Shown here piece by piece: positions 19,715-29,026 of a stretch of 64,000 nucleotides of DNA. Under the pieces are notes generated by a model. The model made no database searches and was not told where the DNA came from. It worked only from the letters and a program-made list of their open reading frames with translations. The first letter of the stretch is position 1. Every line of letters starts with the position of its first letter. The position numbers were made by a program, and so were the translations under genes. Source of the DNA: Nocardia sp. CNY236 (lineage in GTDB: Bacteria > Actinomycetota > Actinomycetes > Mycobacteriales > Mycobacteriaceae); NCBI RefSeq assembly GCF_000482385.1, contig NZ_AXVD01000007.1:62001-126000 (forward strand), in the 5' to 3' direction.

Positions 19715-20778
<1,064 letters not shown>

Positions 20779-20785
20779 GTGCCGT

Positions 20786-20813
20786 CCTTCGGCGGTGCAC
20801 ACACCGCCGAAGG
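20786..20813 (+). terminator. Hairpin after the porin gene
   Basis: A perfect 12-base stem (CCTTCGGCGGTG / CACCGCCGAAGG) with a CACA loop lies 8 bases after the porin stop. There is no T-run, as is common for actinobacterial terminators. The rest of the gap to 21391 holds nothing that I recognise. Confidence 0.75.
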
Positions 20814-21391
20814 GAACGGTGTATCGGCGGCTGATCCGTTGATCCGCACTGTGCCCGTACTGCATGGCGGTATGGGCCGATCGGACGGCTACGTGGCATG
20901 TGTCCAAGCCTCGATCTTCGACTTGTAACGCCGAAAGCGTTTGTCGCAAAGTTGGACTCGTGGAACAGTGAGGCCACAACCATGCTCCGGCTACCATTCG
21001 ACTCGAAATCCATACAGCCGCGGCTGCCCGATCACGAGAAGCTACGCAACTCGAATCAGTTGATGATGAGTTTCTTCATAACGTGCACCCGTGTCGAATT
21101 CTATGAAGTCCTCGATGGCTGTCCGCAGCCAGGCACAGAACATCGAAAATGATTCACGCGACTCCCAGCCAGGTGATGCGAAACCCTAACTGCGCGGCCT
21201 TGTTGCTACAAGTGGACGCGGCCGGGCTCCCGTAGCCGGGGCAGCCGCGTCGCGCGGCAGCGGCCAGGAACCGCAGCAGCACAGGCGTGGTCGCCTCCTC
21301 CAGCCCCAGGCCCTCACCCGGCAGCCACCCGCCGAACAGCACGGGGTCGAATCTCTAGGAACGCAACATTTCGTTGACTAGCATGCGCTGC

Positions 21392-21940
21392 ATGGGGAAG
21401 GTCATTTTGCACAGCGCAGTCACCGTAAACGCCGCTTACGAGGCGCCGAGTCCGGAGCAGTGGTTGGAGCTCGACAGCGATAGTCGCGATGCGAACCTCG
21501 GGCAGCTGACGCTCGCCGACGCGATGCTGCTCGGGCGCAAGACCTACGAGGGCTTGGCGGCCACGTGGCCGAACCTCGGTGGGGTCCCGGGCATGGAGAC
21601 GTTCGCGAAGCGGATCAACTCGATGCCGAAGTATGTTGCCTCGCGGACACTGTCCGCCCCGTTGGAGTGGAACGCGACGCTGCTCGAGGGCGACCTCACC
21701 GAGAGCGTCGCGAAGGTCAAGGAAAACAACACGCTGTGGGTCTCCGGGTGCGGGGAGTTCGCGCAGGAGCTCGCGCAGTGCAGCCTGATCGACGAGTACT
21801 GGTTCGGAGTGCACCCGCACGTGTGGCCCACCGGCCCGCGGTTCTTCGACGGCTTCGGGCCGCTGCGGCTCGAGCTGATGTCGTCGACACAGTACAAGTC
21901 CGGGGTGGTCGTGCTCCGCTACCGGCCCGCGAACGGCTGA
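21392..21940 (+). CDS. DHFR/RibD C-terminal domain family reductase
   Basis: The protein of about 182 residues fits the RibD C-terminal/DHFR-like family: N-terminal GKVILHSAVTVNAAYE, LGRKTYEGLAATWPN near residue 48, NSMPKYVASRTL near 75, LWVSGCGEFAQELAQCSLIDEYWFGVHPHVWPTGPRFF near 113 and a late VVVLRYRPANG. Members are NADPH-dependent reductases of unknown physiological substrate. In-frame starts exist at 21374 (TTG), 21383 and 21392 (ATG); none has a clear Shine-Dalgarno sequence, and 21392 gives the usual MGKVILH start. A decayed paralogue follows immediately. Confidence 0.82.
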   Translation: MGKVILHSAVTVNAAYEAPSPEQWLELDSDSRDANLGQLTLADAMLLGRKTYEGLAATWPNLGGVPGMETFAKRINSMPKYVASRTLSAPLEWNATLLEGDLTESVAKVKENNTLWVSGCGEFAQELAQCSLIDEYWFGVHPHVWPTGPRFFDGFGPLRLELMSSTQYKSGVVVLRYRPANG

Positions 21941-21967
21941 GCGAGCAGCGTGACGGGAGGGACGATC

Positions 21968-22456
21968 ATGGGTGCCGTTGTGTCGGTGGACGGCTGCACT
22001 ACTCGGCGTGACGGCGAGGTCGGACCGCTCCTCCACTGAAGGCAGCAGCAGCCTGGGACGACCCCTACGACGGACACCCGCCGCGCACCGCCCAGACACC
22101 GAAGGACTTCGGAGGGTCGTGTACCCGAAGATCGACGCGGTCGTGACAGGGTCGGTTCCTCTTCGACCAGACCAATGCCCGAGGCGGTGTGCCGGCGGCG
22201 GGCGAGCACGCCTTCGTCGTCGCCTACCAGGCACGGACGACCGGATCTCGCGGACACCGCGCGGTTACGTTCGTCACCGACGGTGTCGAGTCGGCGATCC
22301 GCCAGGCCCGGATTCGTGGGTGACCGGATCATCGACATGGCCGTCCGCCAGATCGGCGGGCGGGCGCTGCGTCTTGGGCTGGTCCGTCGCATCGGGGCCG
22401 ACGACGGACCCCTGGCCGGTATCCATCCGGCAGATCCCCACGGGATGGTGAGTTGA
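21968..22456 (+). pseudogene. Decayed DHFR/RibD-like paralogue
   Basis: From an ATG at 21968 (MGAVVSVDGCTTRRDGEVGP) the frame soon meets a stop at about 22037, yet later frames continue family sequence. One segment reads FDQTNARGGVPAAGEHAFVV and TFVTDGVESAIRQARI (around 22150-22320). In another frame a further segment reads GDRIIDMAVRQIGGRALRLGLV (around 22321-22390). At least one nonsense mutation and two frameshifts are needed to restore a full-length reductase, so this is a pseudogene rather than a sequencing artefact. Confidence 0.7.
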
Positions 22457-22576
22457 CCGCACCTGCTCGGCAAGGTAGGTGTCGAGTGCTTCGTTGGTGG
22501 TGACTTCCTGTGTCGCCGTTCACCACCCCACCACGGTCGACAAACACCCCAACCCGCCAACTGCGCGGCCACGGTA

Positions 22577-23500
22577 CTAGTCGTGGCGCTTGTCAACTGT
22601 CCCGAGGAACTCGACGATGTGGCCGGCCAGTACTTCTCCGGCATCCTCTTGCAGGAAGTGTCCGGCACCACCGACGACTGGGTGTTCGTACCCTTCGGCC
22701 CCGCGCATCTCGCGCCGAAAGATCGGTGCCATTCCGCCGGTGACCGGGTCGCCGTCGCTGAATGCCACCAGCATCGGGGCGGGGCTCTCGCGCAGCGTCG
22801 CCCAGGCTGCCCGGTTGGCGGCCGCGGCAGGGTCGTCAGGCGAGGTCGGCACCAGGCCCGGCATCGCGCGGGGACCGGCGTTGTAGGAGGAATCGGGGAA
22901 GGGGGCGTCGTATGCGGCGCGGACCGCATCGCTCATCGGATGTTGGCAGCCCGACTGCACGAACCGGCCAACATCGATGGTGGGCTGGGTCCTGATGGCC
23001 TCACGAAACTGCCACCACACCTCCGGCATAGAGACGTCGCCGGTGGGCAGGCCCGTGTTGGCGACCACCAGGTTGCTGAAACGGCTGGGGTGCTCGGCGG
23101 CTAGGCGCAAACCGATCAGTCCGCCCCAGTCCTGACCGACCAGTGTCACGCGAGTCAGGTCGAGCTCGTCGAATACCAGGGTACGCATCCATTCGACGTG
23201 CCTGGCGTAGGTGTGGTCTTCCACGCGAGTCGGCTTGTCGGTGCGGCCGAAGCCGACCAGGTCGGGGCAGATGACGCGATGACCTGCGGATGCCAACACC
23301 GGAATCATCCGGCGGTACAGGAACGACCAACTCGGTTCACCATGCAGCATCAGCACCGGGTCCGCGTCGGCGGGTCCGTCCTCGACCCATGCCATCCGTA
23401 GAGTGCCGCCTTCGCCGTCAGGGATCTCGGCATACCGCGGCGTGTAAGGAAACTCGGGGAGGTCGGAAAAACACTCATCAGGTGTGCGCAAAGTCTTCAT
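22577..23500 (-). CDS. dhmA: Haloalkane dehalogenase, DhmA type
   Basis: The 307-residue alpha/beta hydrolase hydrolyses carbon-halogen bonds in alkanes to alcohol and halide. The halide-binding Trp lies in LHGEPSWSFLYR near residue 48, the nucleophile Asp in VGQDWGGLIGLRLAAEHP near 118, and the catalytic His in GGAGHFLQEDAGEVLA near 283. NRAAWATL and APFPDSSYNAGPRAMPGLVPTSPDDPA match mycobacterial DhmA as I recall it. The ATG at 23500 is chosen by homology start (KTLRTPDECF). It is divergent from a TetR gene with a palindrome in the 46-base gap. Confidence 0.88.
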   Translation of the reverse strand: MKTLRTPDECFSDLPEFPYTPRYAEIPDGEGGTLRMAWVEDGPADADPVLMLHGEPSWSFLYRRMIPVLASAGHRVICPDLVGFGRTDKPTRVEDHTYARHVEWMRTLVFDELDLTRVTLVGQDWGGLIGLRLAAEHPSRFSNLVVANTGLPTGDVSMPEVWWQFREAIRTQPTIDVGRFVQSGCQHPMSDAVRAAYDAPFPDSSYNAGPRAMPGLVPTSPDDPAAAANRAAWATLRESPAPMLVAFSDGDPVTGGMAPIFRREMRGAEGYEHPVVGGAGHFLQEDAGEVLAGHIVEFLGTVDKRHD

Positions 23501-23522
23501 GCGCGTTGAACGTATCAGCTTC

Positions 23523-23538
23523 TTGACCAAACGGTCAA
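23523..23538. promoter_or_regulatory. TetR-type operator palindrome between dhmA and tetR
   Basis: TTGACCAAACGGTCAA is an inverted repeat with perfect 6-base arms and a 4-base spacer, a form common for TetR-family operators. It lies in the 46-base gap between the two divergent start codons, so binding would block both promoters. Confidence 0.75.
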
Positions 23539-23546
23539 CTGGACAT

Positions 23547-24143
23547 ATGTTCGGCGGCATGCAAACACGCGAGCGAATTGTGCGGTCTGCAGCCAAGCTA
23601 TTCATCACCCGCAGTTACCACTCGGTGGGGGTCAGCGATCTGTGTGCCGCCGCGAATGTGCACAAAGGCAGCTTCTACCATTTCTTCTCCTCGAAGGCCG
23701 ATGTGGCCAAGGCCGTCATCGATCTGCACGCCGGGGAGATGGAGCAGCGGCAGGCCGAGAGCGAAAACCGCGATCCGGCGGTCCGACTGCTGGCTGTCGC
23801 GAGCGCGGTGACGCTGGTGCAGACCGGTTTCGAAGAGCAGTTCGGTCGAATCGTGGGTTGCCCGTTCGGCAACCTGGCAGCCGAACTGTCCACCACCGAC
23901 AAAGCGTTGCGCGAATACGTCGCTGCAGTGCTGGGGCGCTGGGAAGCGAGATTGGCCGATGCCTGCCACGATGCCGCCGAGCACGCTGCCCTCCGTGACG
24001 GCATCGAACCCGACCAACTTGCGCATGCGATTCTCGCGCAGATCCAAGGCCTGATCCTGCTGGCGAAGGTTTCCGAGAGACCCGCGGCCGAGATCACAAG
24101 TGGATTGGACGCATTCCTCGGACTCGCCTTGCGCCGACCGTGA
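23547..24143 (+). CDS. TetR-family transcriptional regulator
   Basis: The 198-residue regulator has the N-terminal HTH of TetR proteins: TRERIVRSAAKLFITRSYHSVGVSDLCAAANVHKGSFYHFFSSKADVAKAVID at residues 7-60. The C-terminal part (GCPFGNLAAELSTTDKALREYV and an ALLAKVS-type helix) resembles the TetR_C domain of regulators that control reductases or dehalogenases. Start candidates are ATG 23547 and ATG 23559; the operator lies directly before the first. It probably represses itself and dhmA, with an unknown haloorganic or lipid inducer. Confidence 0.88.
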   Translation: MFGGMQTRERIVRSAAKLFITRSYHSVGVSDLCAAANVHKGSFYHFFSSKADVAKAVIDLHAGEMEQRQAESENRDPAVRLLAVASAVTLVQTGFEEQFGRIVGCPFGNLAAELSTTDKALREYVAAVLGRWEARLADACHDAAEHAALRDGIEPDQLAHAILAQIQGLILLAKVSERPAAEITSGLDAFLGLALRRP

Positions 24144-24174
24144 TTCGTCGCTCTCAGGGCTCGAGGCTGCTTGC

Positions 24175-24191
24175 GGCCAGGCCTCCTGGCC
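24175..24191 (+). terminator. Short hairpin after the tetR gene
   Basis: GGCCAGG-CCT-CCTGGCC forms a perfect 7-base stem 31 bases after the tetR stop. It is a plausible terminator without T-run. Confidence 0.45.
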
Positions 24192-24224
24192 TGCGACTCG
24201 ATAGCCTTCGTTGCATCTGGCCAC

Positions 24225-24238
24225 ACTGGTCGACCAGT
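24225..24238. promoter_or_regulatory. 14-base perfect palindrome upstream of the HAD gene
   Basis: ACTGGTCGACCAGT lies 22 bases before the ATG of the HAD hydrolase. It is a candidate operator; no adjacent regulator other than the TetR protein and the XRE protein is known to bind such a site. Confidence 0.45.
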
Positions 24239-24260
24239 CGCGAAGGAGTCGTAATATGAC

Positions 24261-24935
24261 ATGGTGATCTCTGCTGTCGTATTCGATGTTGGTGAAACCC
24301 TTGTAGATGAATCTCGTGAGTACGGGACGTGGGCGGATTGGCTCGGCGTTCCGCGTCATTCATTCTCTGCTGTATTCGGTGCCGTAATTGCGACAGGAAG
24401 CGATTATCGGGAGGCATTTCAGGTCTTTTGCCCTGGGTTCGATCTGGACCACGAGCGGCAAGCCCGCGTCGATGCCGGTCAACCCGAGTGGTTCGGCGAG
24501 GGCGATCTGTACCCGGATGTACGCATTGCCCTGAGTAAGTTGCGAGCGATGGGTATCCAGGTCGGCGTGGCGGGGAACCAAACTGCTCGAGCTGGTTCGA
24601 TACTTCGTGGCCTGGAGCTGCCTACAGATTTCATTGCGACATCCGATGATTGGGGAGTTCAGAAGCCCGATCCTCGGTTTTTCGAGAAGGTTACCGAGTC
24701 GGCACGATGCCCAATGGAAGAGATTGTATATGTCGGTGACCGGATCGACAACGACGTGGCACCGGCCAAAGCTGTGGGTATGCGCACAGCGTACGTTCGC
24801 CGTGGACCGTGGGGTTTGATTCTCCGCAACAGGCCGGAAGTCGCTGAACTGTCCGACTGGCAAATCAACGACCTCACCGAACTGGCCGAAATTGTTGCCA
24901 CGGAGAACAACACGCCTGTCAGACCAGTGAATTGA
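24261..24935 (+). CDS. HAD-superfamily hydrolase
   Basis: The 224-residue protein has the HAD core. Motif I is FDVGETLVDE at residues 8-17 (nucleophile Asp, with the usual second Asp replaced in the DxGxT pattern), motif II is in VGVAGNQTAR, motif III Lys is in GVQKPDPRFFEK near 133, and motif IV is VGDRIDNDVAPAKAVGMRTAYVRRGPWG near 152. This set suggests a small-molecule phosphatase or related hydrolase of unknown substrate. Its 3' end overlaps the convergent XRE gene by 17 bases. A GAAGGAG sequence lies 12 bases before the ATG, a little far. Confidence 0.82.
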   Translation: MVISAVVFDVGETLVDESREYGTWADWLGVPRHSFSAVFGAVIATGSDYREAFQVFCPGFDLDHERQARVDAGQPEWFGEGDLYPDVRIALSKLRAMGIQVGVAGNQTARAGSILRGLELPTDFIATSDDWGVQKPDPRFFEKVTESARCPMEEIVYVGDRIDNDVAPAKAVGMRTAYVRRGPWGLILRNRPEVAELSDWQINDLTELAEIVATENNTPVRPVN

Positions 24936-26187
24936 CAGTGATGTGCCAGTCGTACAAGCGCGCGTCAAGGGCACGTACTTCAGGCAGAGAGTCCCACTGA
25001 CGAAGTGTTGTCCGTACCTGCTTGATTCTGTCCAATGCGACTGCATACCAGTTGCTGGCAAGGAGATCGAGCGCATCCTGTAGTAGCGCACACGCCGCCG
25101 TTGGATTCTTCTCCTGGACACAAGCCGCGGCGGCGTCAGCAAGATAGATCGACTTCTGCTTGATCTCGCTTTCAGGCAGTTCAGCTATGACTTCTGCCAA
25201 TGTTTCCCGTGCCTCGCGACTGCATCCAGCGGCAAGCAATGTATTGCCTTTGAATCCGGCAAGACGTGTTGGGGAGAACCAGTCCAACCACGCTGGGGAC
25301 GGAGCGGCACCAGCGTCGACGTCTGCGTAGGACTCTTCCGCATGGCGGATGAGCGAGAGCGCCTGCCGTGTATTGCCGAACTTGGTCTCAACCTCGGCTT
25401 CGACGGCGTCGAGCCAGGCATTGAACTCTGGATTGGCGTCACCACGCCGAGCGAAAGCCCGAGCAGCACGTAGTCGCTCGCGTGCTTCGTCGGTTCGCGT
25501 CGGGTCACCGGAAAAGGCGGGCGCGAAAGCCATGTGCGCCAGCGCTGCGGCAGCAAGGAGCGAATCGGCTGCCTCGTGGGCGGCGCGCAACGCTATCACC
25601 AGGCTTGCCTGGGACTGCTTCGGCAGTTGCAGGTCGAAGAACTCGAGCCGCCCGGAAAGCAAGCCCGACTCGGATACCGCGCGAGCGAGGATGCTACGCG
25701 ATGCACCCGACACTTGTGGTATCAGATCGATTCCAAGCCGAGTGTGTTCAGCTACCAGACTATGGAGTCGACTCGCGGGAATCGACCAATACAGATGTCG
25801 GTGCGACATCGTGATCGTGGCGAAATCGGTTGCGACAGAATCTGGAAGAAGATTTTCGACCCTACTGGCCACACCCTGGCCGCTCGCGAATCGCTTGTCG
25901 GGCAGGCTGGTCTTTTGTGCGCGATGTAGTTGGCTGTCGGACCACGGAGGCGTGAAGCCGAGTTCGACGAGCGGGCGGTGGAACAGTGCCTCGAGTACGG
26001 CTGCGTGGTCGGGGTGAGGCCAAGGAGCATCTGCGGACTCCCAGCGACGCACTGTTCGGGGCGAGACTTCGGCTCGCAGACCGATTTCACGGGCGATGTC
26101 GGTCAGCCTTGCCGCCAACGCGGTTTGAGAACGGATTCCTAGCGCCTGCCTCGCGGCGCGGAGTGCAGTGTTGCCTGAGCTTGCCAC
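24919..26187 (-). CDS. XRE-family HTH regulator with C-terminal TPR-like repeats
   Basis: The 422-residue protein has an N-terminal helix-turn-helix (RAARQALGIRSQTALAARL, then EVSPRTVRRWESADAPWPHPDH) at about residues 9-65. It is followed by an all-alpha region of TPR-like repeats rich in Ala and Leu (for example ARERLRAARAFARRGDANPEF near 240 and AGCSREARETLAEVIAELPE near 320). This layout is typical of large actinomycete XRE regulators that control neighbouring small genes in differentiation or secondary metabolism. It is divergent from a row of three tiny genes 129 bases away, its likely targets. Confidence 0.82.
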   Translation of the reverse strand: MASSGNTALRAARQALGIRSQTALAARLTDIAREIGLRAEVSPRTVRRWESADAPWPHPDHAAVLEALFHRPLVELGFTPPWSDSQLHRAQKTSLPDKRFASGQGVASRVENLLPDSVATDFATITMSHRHLYWSIPASRLHSLVAEHTRLGIDLIPQVSGASRSILARAVSESGLLSGRLEFFDLQLPKQSQASLVIALRAAHEAADSLLAAAALAHMAFAPAFSGDPTRTDEARERLRAARAFARRGDANPEFNAWLDAVEAEVETKFGNTRQALSLIRHAEESYADVDAGAAPSPAWLDWFSPTRLAGFKGNTLLAAGCSREARETLAEVIAELPESEIKQKSIYLADAAAACVQEKNPTAACALLQDALDLLASNWYAVALDRIKQVRTTLRQWDSLPEVRALDARLYDWHITVNSLV

Positions 26188-26227
26188 GAGTCCAGTCTAC
26201 GTCCTATCAGGTCTATTTTTGACCTTC

Positions 26228-26247
26228 ATATGGCCGACGATATGGCC
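26228..26247. promoter_or_regulatory. ATATGGCC direct repeat in the XRE / small-gene divergent region
   Basis: ATATGGCC occurs at 26228-26235 and 26240-26247, one helical turn apart, in the 128-base gap between the XRE gene and the small-gene row. It is a candidate binding site for the XRE regulator. Confidence 0.35.
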
Positions 26248-26315
26248 TATACCAGGACAGCCTTATGCGGGAACCTCTGCTGGAGAGCAATTTCCGACAT
26301 CACAGAGGAGTTTCG

Positions 26316-26444
26316 ATGGGGCTCGAGCTACAGGCTCCCGGAGTCACGGAGGACCTGGTCATAGTCACGAGAACGCCATCGCTTGTCGCCATCGACACCA
26401 AGGCGACATCGAACCGGATTGTCGTCCGAGAGATCGTCTGGTGA
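26316..26444 (+). CDS. 42-residue small protein, first of a three-gene row
   Basis: The short frame starts at ATG 26316 behind an excellent ribosome-binding site (GAGGAG, 5-base spacing) and ends in TGG TGA at 26444. Its stop overlaps the GTG start of the next frame (GTGA), the kind of coupling seen in real operons. The peptide (MGLELQAPGVTEDL..., ending REIVW) has no membrane segment or recognisable domain. It is divergent from the XRE regulator. Support is the Shine-Dalgarno sequence and the coupling; function unknown. Confidence 0.55.
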   Translation: MGLELQAPGVTEDLVIVTRTPSLVAIDTKATSNRIVVREIVW

Positions 26445-26740
26445 CGGCGCCGGAAGCGGACATTGGGGCCCTGGCCCGGCTGGCTGCGGCGCTACGGAAC
26501 ATGCCAGACGACGACCCCACTGACGCACCGGAGGAGCCTGTCGGTTGGCTGCAACACGACGACGGCACGTGGCGACCGGTATACGCGGATGGCCTTGTAG
26601 GCCAAGAGTTCTCGTGGACTCAGATGATCGCTGCAACTACGCAGGACGTCGATGTCTTCCCCGGATCCTCGAATGAGGACAGCCGAAAGCCTCGGCGAGT
26701 AATGCGGTGCCGGAATTTCATCCTCGACAGCGATAGGTGA
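26441..26740 (+). CDS. 99-residue hypothetical protein, second of the small-gene row
   Basis: The GTG at 26441 overlaps the stop of the preceding small gene. The protein has an acidic N-terminal half (MPDDDPTDAPEEP near residues 24-36) and a tryptophan-containing C-terminal half (GWLQHDDGTWRPVYADGLVGQEFSW) that I do not recognise as a named family. A damaged copy of the second half recurs at about 32071-32240, which shows that this stretch was once part of a mobile or duplicated locus. The open frame extends upstream to 26168, but the GTGA overlap makes 26441 the better start. Confidence 0.6.
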   Translation: MTAPEADIGALARLAAALRNMPDDDPTDAPEEPVGWLQHDDGTWRPVYADGLVGQEFSWTQMIAATTQDVDVFPGSSNEDSRKPRRVMRCRNFILDSDR

Positions 26741-27002
26741 CGAACATATGTGGTCACACAAGCCCCCCGAAGGAAGACTCGGTGTCCCTGAAGCGCACCG
26801 AGCGATGCAACAGCACCGTGAATGCATGTCCACCGAATGTCCGCTCAAAGCACACGCGCGGCAGGTACTGATCGAAGAAGGCCGGATGCGACCCGACGCA
26901 TCGCGAGAGTACTGAAGCGGCTGTTGTGGATAGCCCGCGTCGATGACGACGCGGGCTCTACCTACCGTCTCGGATGTTCCGGGTGCAACAGGTGGAGCCT
27001 CG
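26570..27002 (+). repeat. Duplicated segment, copy 1 (intact)
   Basis: Bases 26570-26758 and 26892-27002 recur at 32071-32260 and 32263-32373 with about 90% identity by eye; the 130 bases between the two blocks are missing in the second copy. A third shared block links 27219-27284 with 32666-32731. The segment covers the second half of the 99-residue gene and the 55-residue gene. Confidence 0.85.
26748..26915 (+). CDS. 55-residue small protein, third of the small-gene row
   Basis: The frame starts at ATG 26748, 7 bases after the preceding stop, and reads MWSHKPPEGRLGVPEAHRAM..., ending MRPDASREY. Two cysteines (HRECMSTECPLKAHAR) lie six residues apart in a helix-forming segment. Short proteins with a C(x)4-5C spacing and a VLIEEGRM-type ending are common in actinomycetes; I recognise the style but no function. 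In the duplicated copy most of this gene is deleted. Confidence 0.55.
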   Translation: MWSHKPPEGRLGVPEAHRAMQQHRECMSTECPLKAHARQVLIEEGRMRPDASREY

Positions 27003-27106
27003 GATGCTCGTCATCGAGTGGGTCGGCGGCCATGGCGAAGTCGTGCGACCCAGAACACGACGACAGTCGCCAACACTGGCATGCCGCCGCTTGGGGGTTT
27101 CGCTGT

Positions 27107-27316
27107 CTATACCCGGACCTCATCGTGCTCGGCGACGAACTCGAGTAGCCGAGGTATGACCTTCTGCGGGAGTGCCCATAGCAATTCATGTCCGACATTC
27201 GGGTAGACCTCGACCTCGGCTGCAGGAGCATGCTCGCGAAGCCGCCCGCACTCCAATCCCGGGGTCATTGACCACCGTAGCTCCGCATCATGCCGTGCTC
27301 GAATCACCCCTACCAA
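27107..27316 (-). pseudogene. C-terminal remnant of an alpha/beta hydrolase
   Basis: The 69 residues end like an alpha/beta hydrolase: LREHAPAAEVEVYPNVGHELLWALPQKVIPRLLEFVAEHDEV, with the catalytic His in VGHEL. The upstream half with oxyanion hole and nucleophile is missing and the first 20 residues are unrelated. The matching N-side piece survives in the second copy at about 32638-32810. It overlaps nothing and ends 54 bases from the SDR gene. Confidence 0.65.
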
Positions 27317-27370
27317 AGTGCCGTTGGCGATCGTGCCACCAGGTACACGAGGAGCGCAGCGAAGATCGTG

Positions 27371-28837
27371 TCACCGCGGCTTCACGCGGGACGACTCCGC
27401 AGCACCGGTGATATTGCGCGCCATTCCACCGAAGATGACCGCGTGGAACGGCGCAATCGCCTTCCAGTACAGGTGGCCTACCAATCCGTGCGGTTCGAAC
27501 ACCGCACACTGACGGTAGGTGGCACCCGCCTCACGCGGCTCGACCGAAAGCTCGAGCCAGGCCCGCCCCGGCACTCGCATCTCGGCACGCAGCCGCAGCA
27601 TCGTGGGTCGCTCGATGTGTTCGACCCGCCACCAATCCAACGCCTCTCCCACATGCAGCCGGTACGGATCGCGGCGCCCACGACGCAGACCCACCCCACC
27701 GGCGAGCCGGTCGATCCACCCGCGCAGCGACCAGGCCAGCGGGAAGGAGTACCACCCGTGCTCGCCGCCGATCGACTCGATCACCTGCCACAATGCCGCA
27801 GGATCGGCATCGGTGTGACGTACCCGGACATCCCGATACAGCGAACCACCCGACCACGCCGGATCGGTGGGCAACGGATCCGACGGCACACCCGGTAGAT
27901 CGGCGTCCGACCATCTGGTCGGCACATCCAGATCGCGAATCTTCTGTAGCGCCAGCGTCACCGCACGCTGGTAGTCGGTCAACCCTCCTGGCGGGTCCGG
28001 GATGAGCGTGGCGATCGCATGGTCGTGGCAGACCACATCATTGATCAGCGACTCCATCAATGGCACGGCGATCGCGCGGGGCACCGGCGTCACCAGGTCG
28101 ATCCACTGCGCCGACAGCCACGGGGTGAGCACCGGAATCGGCATGATGACCCGACGCGGCAACTGCGCCACCCTGGCGTAGCCTCGCATCATCTGCAGGT
28201 AGGTCAGGACGTCCGGGCCACCGATGTCGAAAGCGCCGCCGACGCCGCCCGGCAGTGTCGCAGCCTCGGTCAGGTAGTACAGCACATCGCGCACCGCGAT
28301 CGGTTGGATCTGGTTGCGCACCCACCGGGGTGTCACCATCACCGGCAACCGCTCGGTCAGGTAGCGCAGCATCTCGAAGCCGGTCGATCCGGAGCCGATG
28401 ATGACCGCGGCCTGCAACACCAGGGCAGGCACCGATCCGGCGCGCAGGATCTCGCCGACCTCGGCGCGGGAGGCCAAGTGCCGCGACATTCGCTGCTCGC
28501 GCGGAATGATGCCGCCCAGATAGACGATCCTGGTCATCCCGGCCCGTGCCGCCTCGGCGGCGACCAGCGACGCCGCGGCCCGGTCCACTGTGTCGAAATC
28601 GGCGCGCGTTAGCGAATGCACCAGGTAGTACAGCACGTCACCACCGGCCAACGCGGCACGCATCGCGGCAGCGGACGTCACATCCCCCGCCACTACCTCT
28701 ACGCGGTCACGCCAGGGCGCCCCGGCAAGCTTGCCGGGGGTGCGGACCGGCACCCGCACCGAATGCCCTGCCCGCAACAGTTCAGGTACCAGACGTCCAC
28801 CGATGTAGCCGGTCGCTCCCAACACCACACAGCGCAC
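27371..28837 (-). CDS. NAD(P)-binding SDR-like protein with DUF2867 domain
   Basis: The 488-residue protein has an N-terminal extended-SDR/NmrA-like domain (GATGYIGGRLVPELLRAGHSVRVPVR at residues 8-33, then ALAGGDVLYYLVHSL near 63) and a C-terminal DUF2867 domain from about 335 (LYRDVRVRHTDADPAALWQVIESIGGEHGWYSFPLAW, then GLRRGRRDPYRLHVGEALDWWRVE). Such two-domain proteins are common in actinomycetes; the role is unknown, perhaps binding a nucleotide-linked or lipid substrate. The GTG at 28837 follows GAAAGG. Confidence 0.85.
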   Translation of the reverse strand: MRCVVLGATGYIGGRLVPELLRAGHSVRVPVRTPGKLAGAPWRDRVEVVAGDVTSAAAMRAALAGGDVLYYLVHSLTRADFDTVDRAAASLVAAEAARAGMTRIVYLGGIIPREQRMSRHLASRAEVGEILRAGSVPALVLQAAVIIGSGSTGFEMLRYLTERLPVMVTPRWVRNQIQPIAVRDVLYYLTEAATLPGGVGGAFDIGGPDVLTYLQMMRGYARVAQLPRRVIMPIPVLTPWLSAQWIDLVTPVPRAIAVPLMESLINDVVCHDHAIATLIPDPPGGLTDYQRAVTLALQKIRDLDVPTRWSDADLPGVPSDPLPTDPAWSGGSLYRDVRVRHTDADPAALWQVIESIGGEHGWYSFPLAWSLRGWIDRLAGGVGLRRGRRDPYRLHVGEALDWWRVEHIERPTMLRLRAEMRVPGRAWLELSVEPREAGATYRQCAVFEPHGLVGHLYWKAIAPFHAVIFGGMARNITGAAESSRVKPR

Positions 28838-29026
28838 AAAGACTGCCTTTCGATTGGCTTCCCCTCGGTGATGACCACAAACCGGGGCGTCAAACGTGGT
28901 GCCGCGTTCTGTTCGACATATCCGACCTCATGCCAGACGGGGTCGTCGTGCCCGGACCTCTGCCATGCGCCAGCACGTCCAGCAGATGCCAGCCGCTGTC
29001 GTCGCCGACGCTCTGGGCTATCCGCT

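Noticed and set aside
21154..21342. 62-codon minus-strand frame before the DHFR-like gene
   Set aside because: It has no recognised motif and no ribosome-binding site; likely chance in GC-rich DNA.
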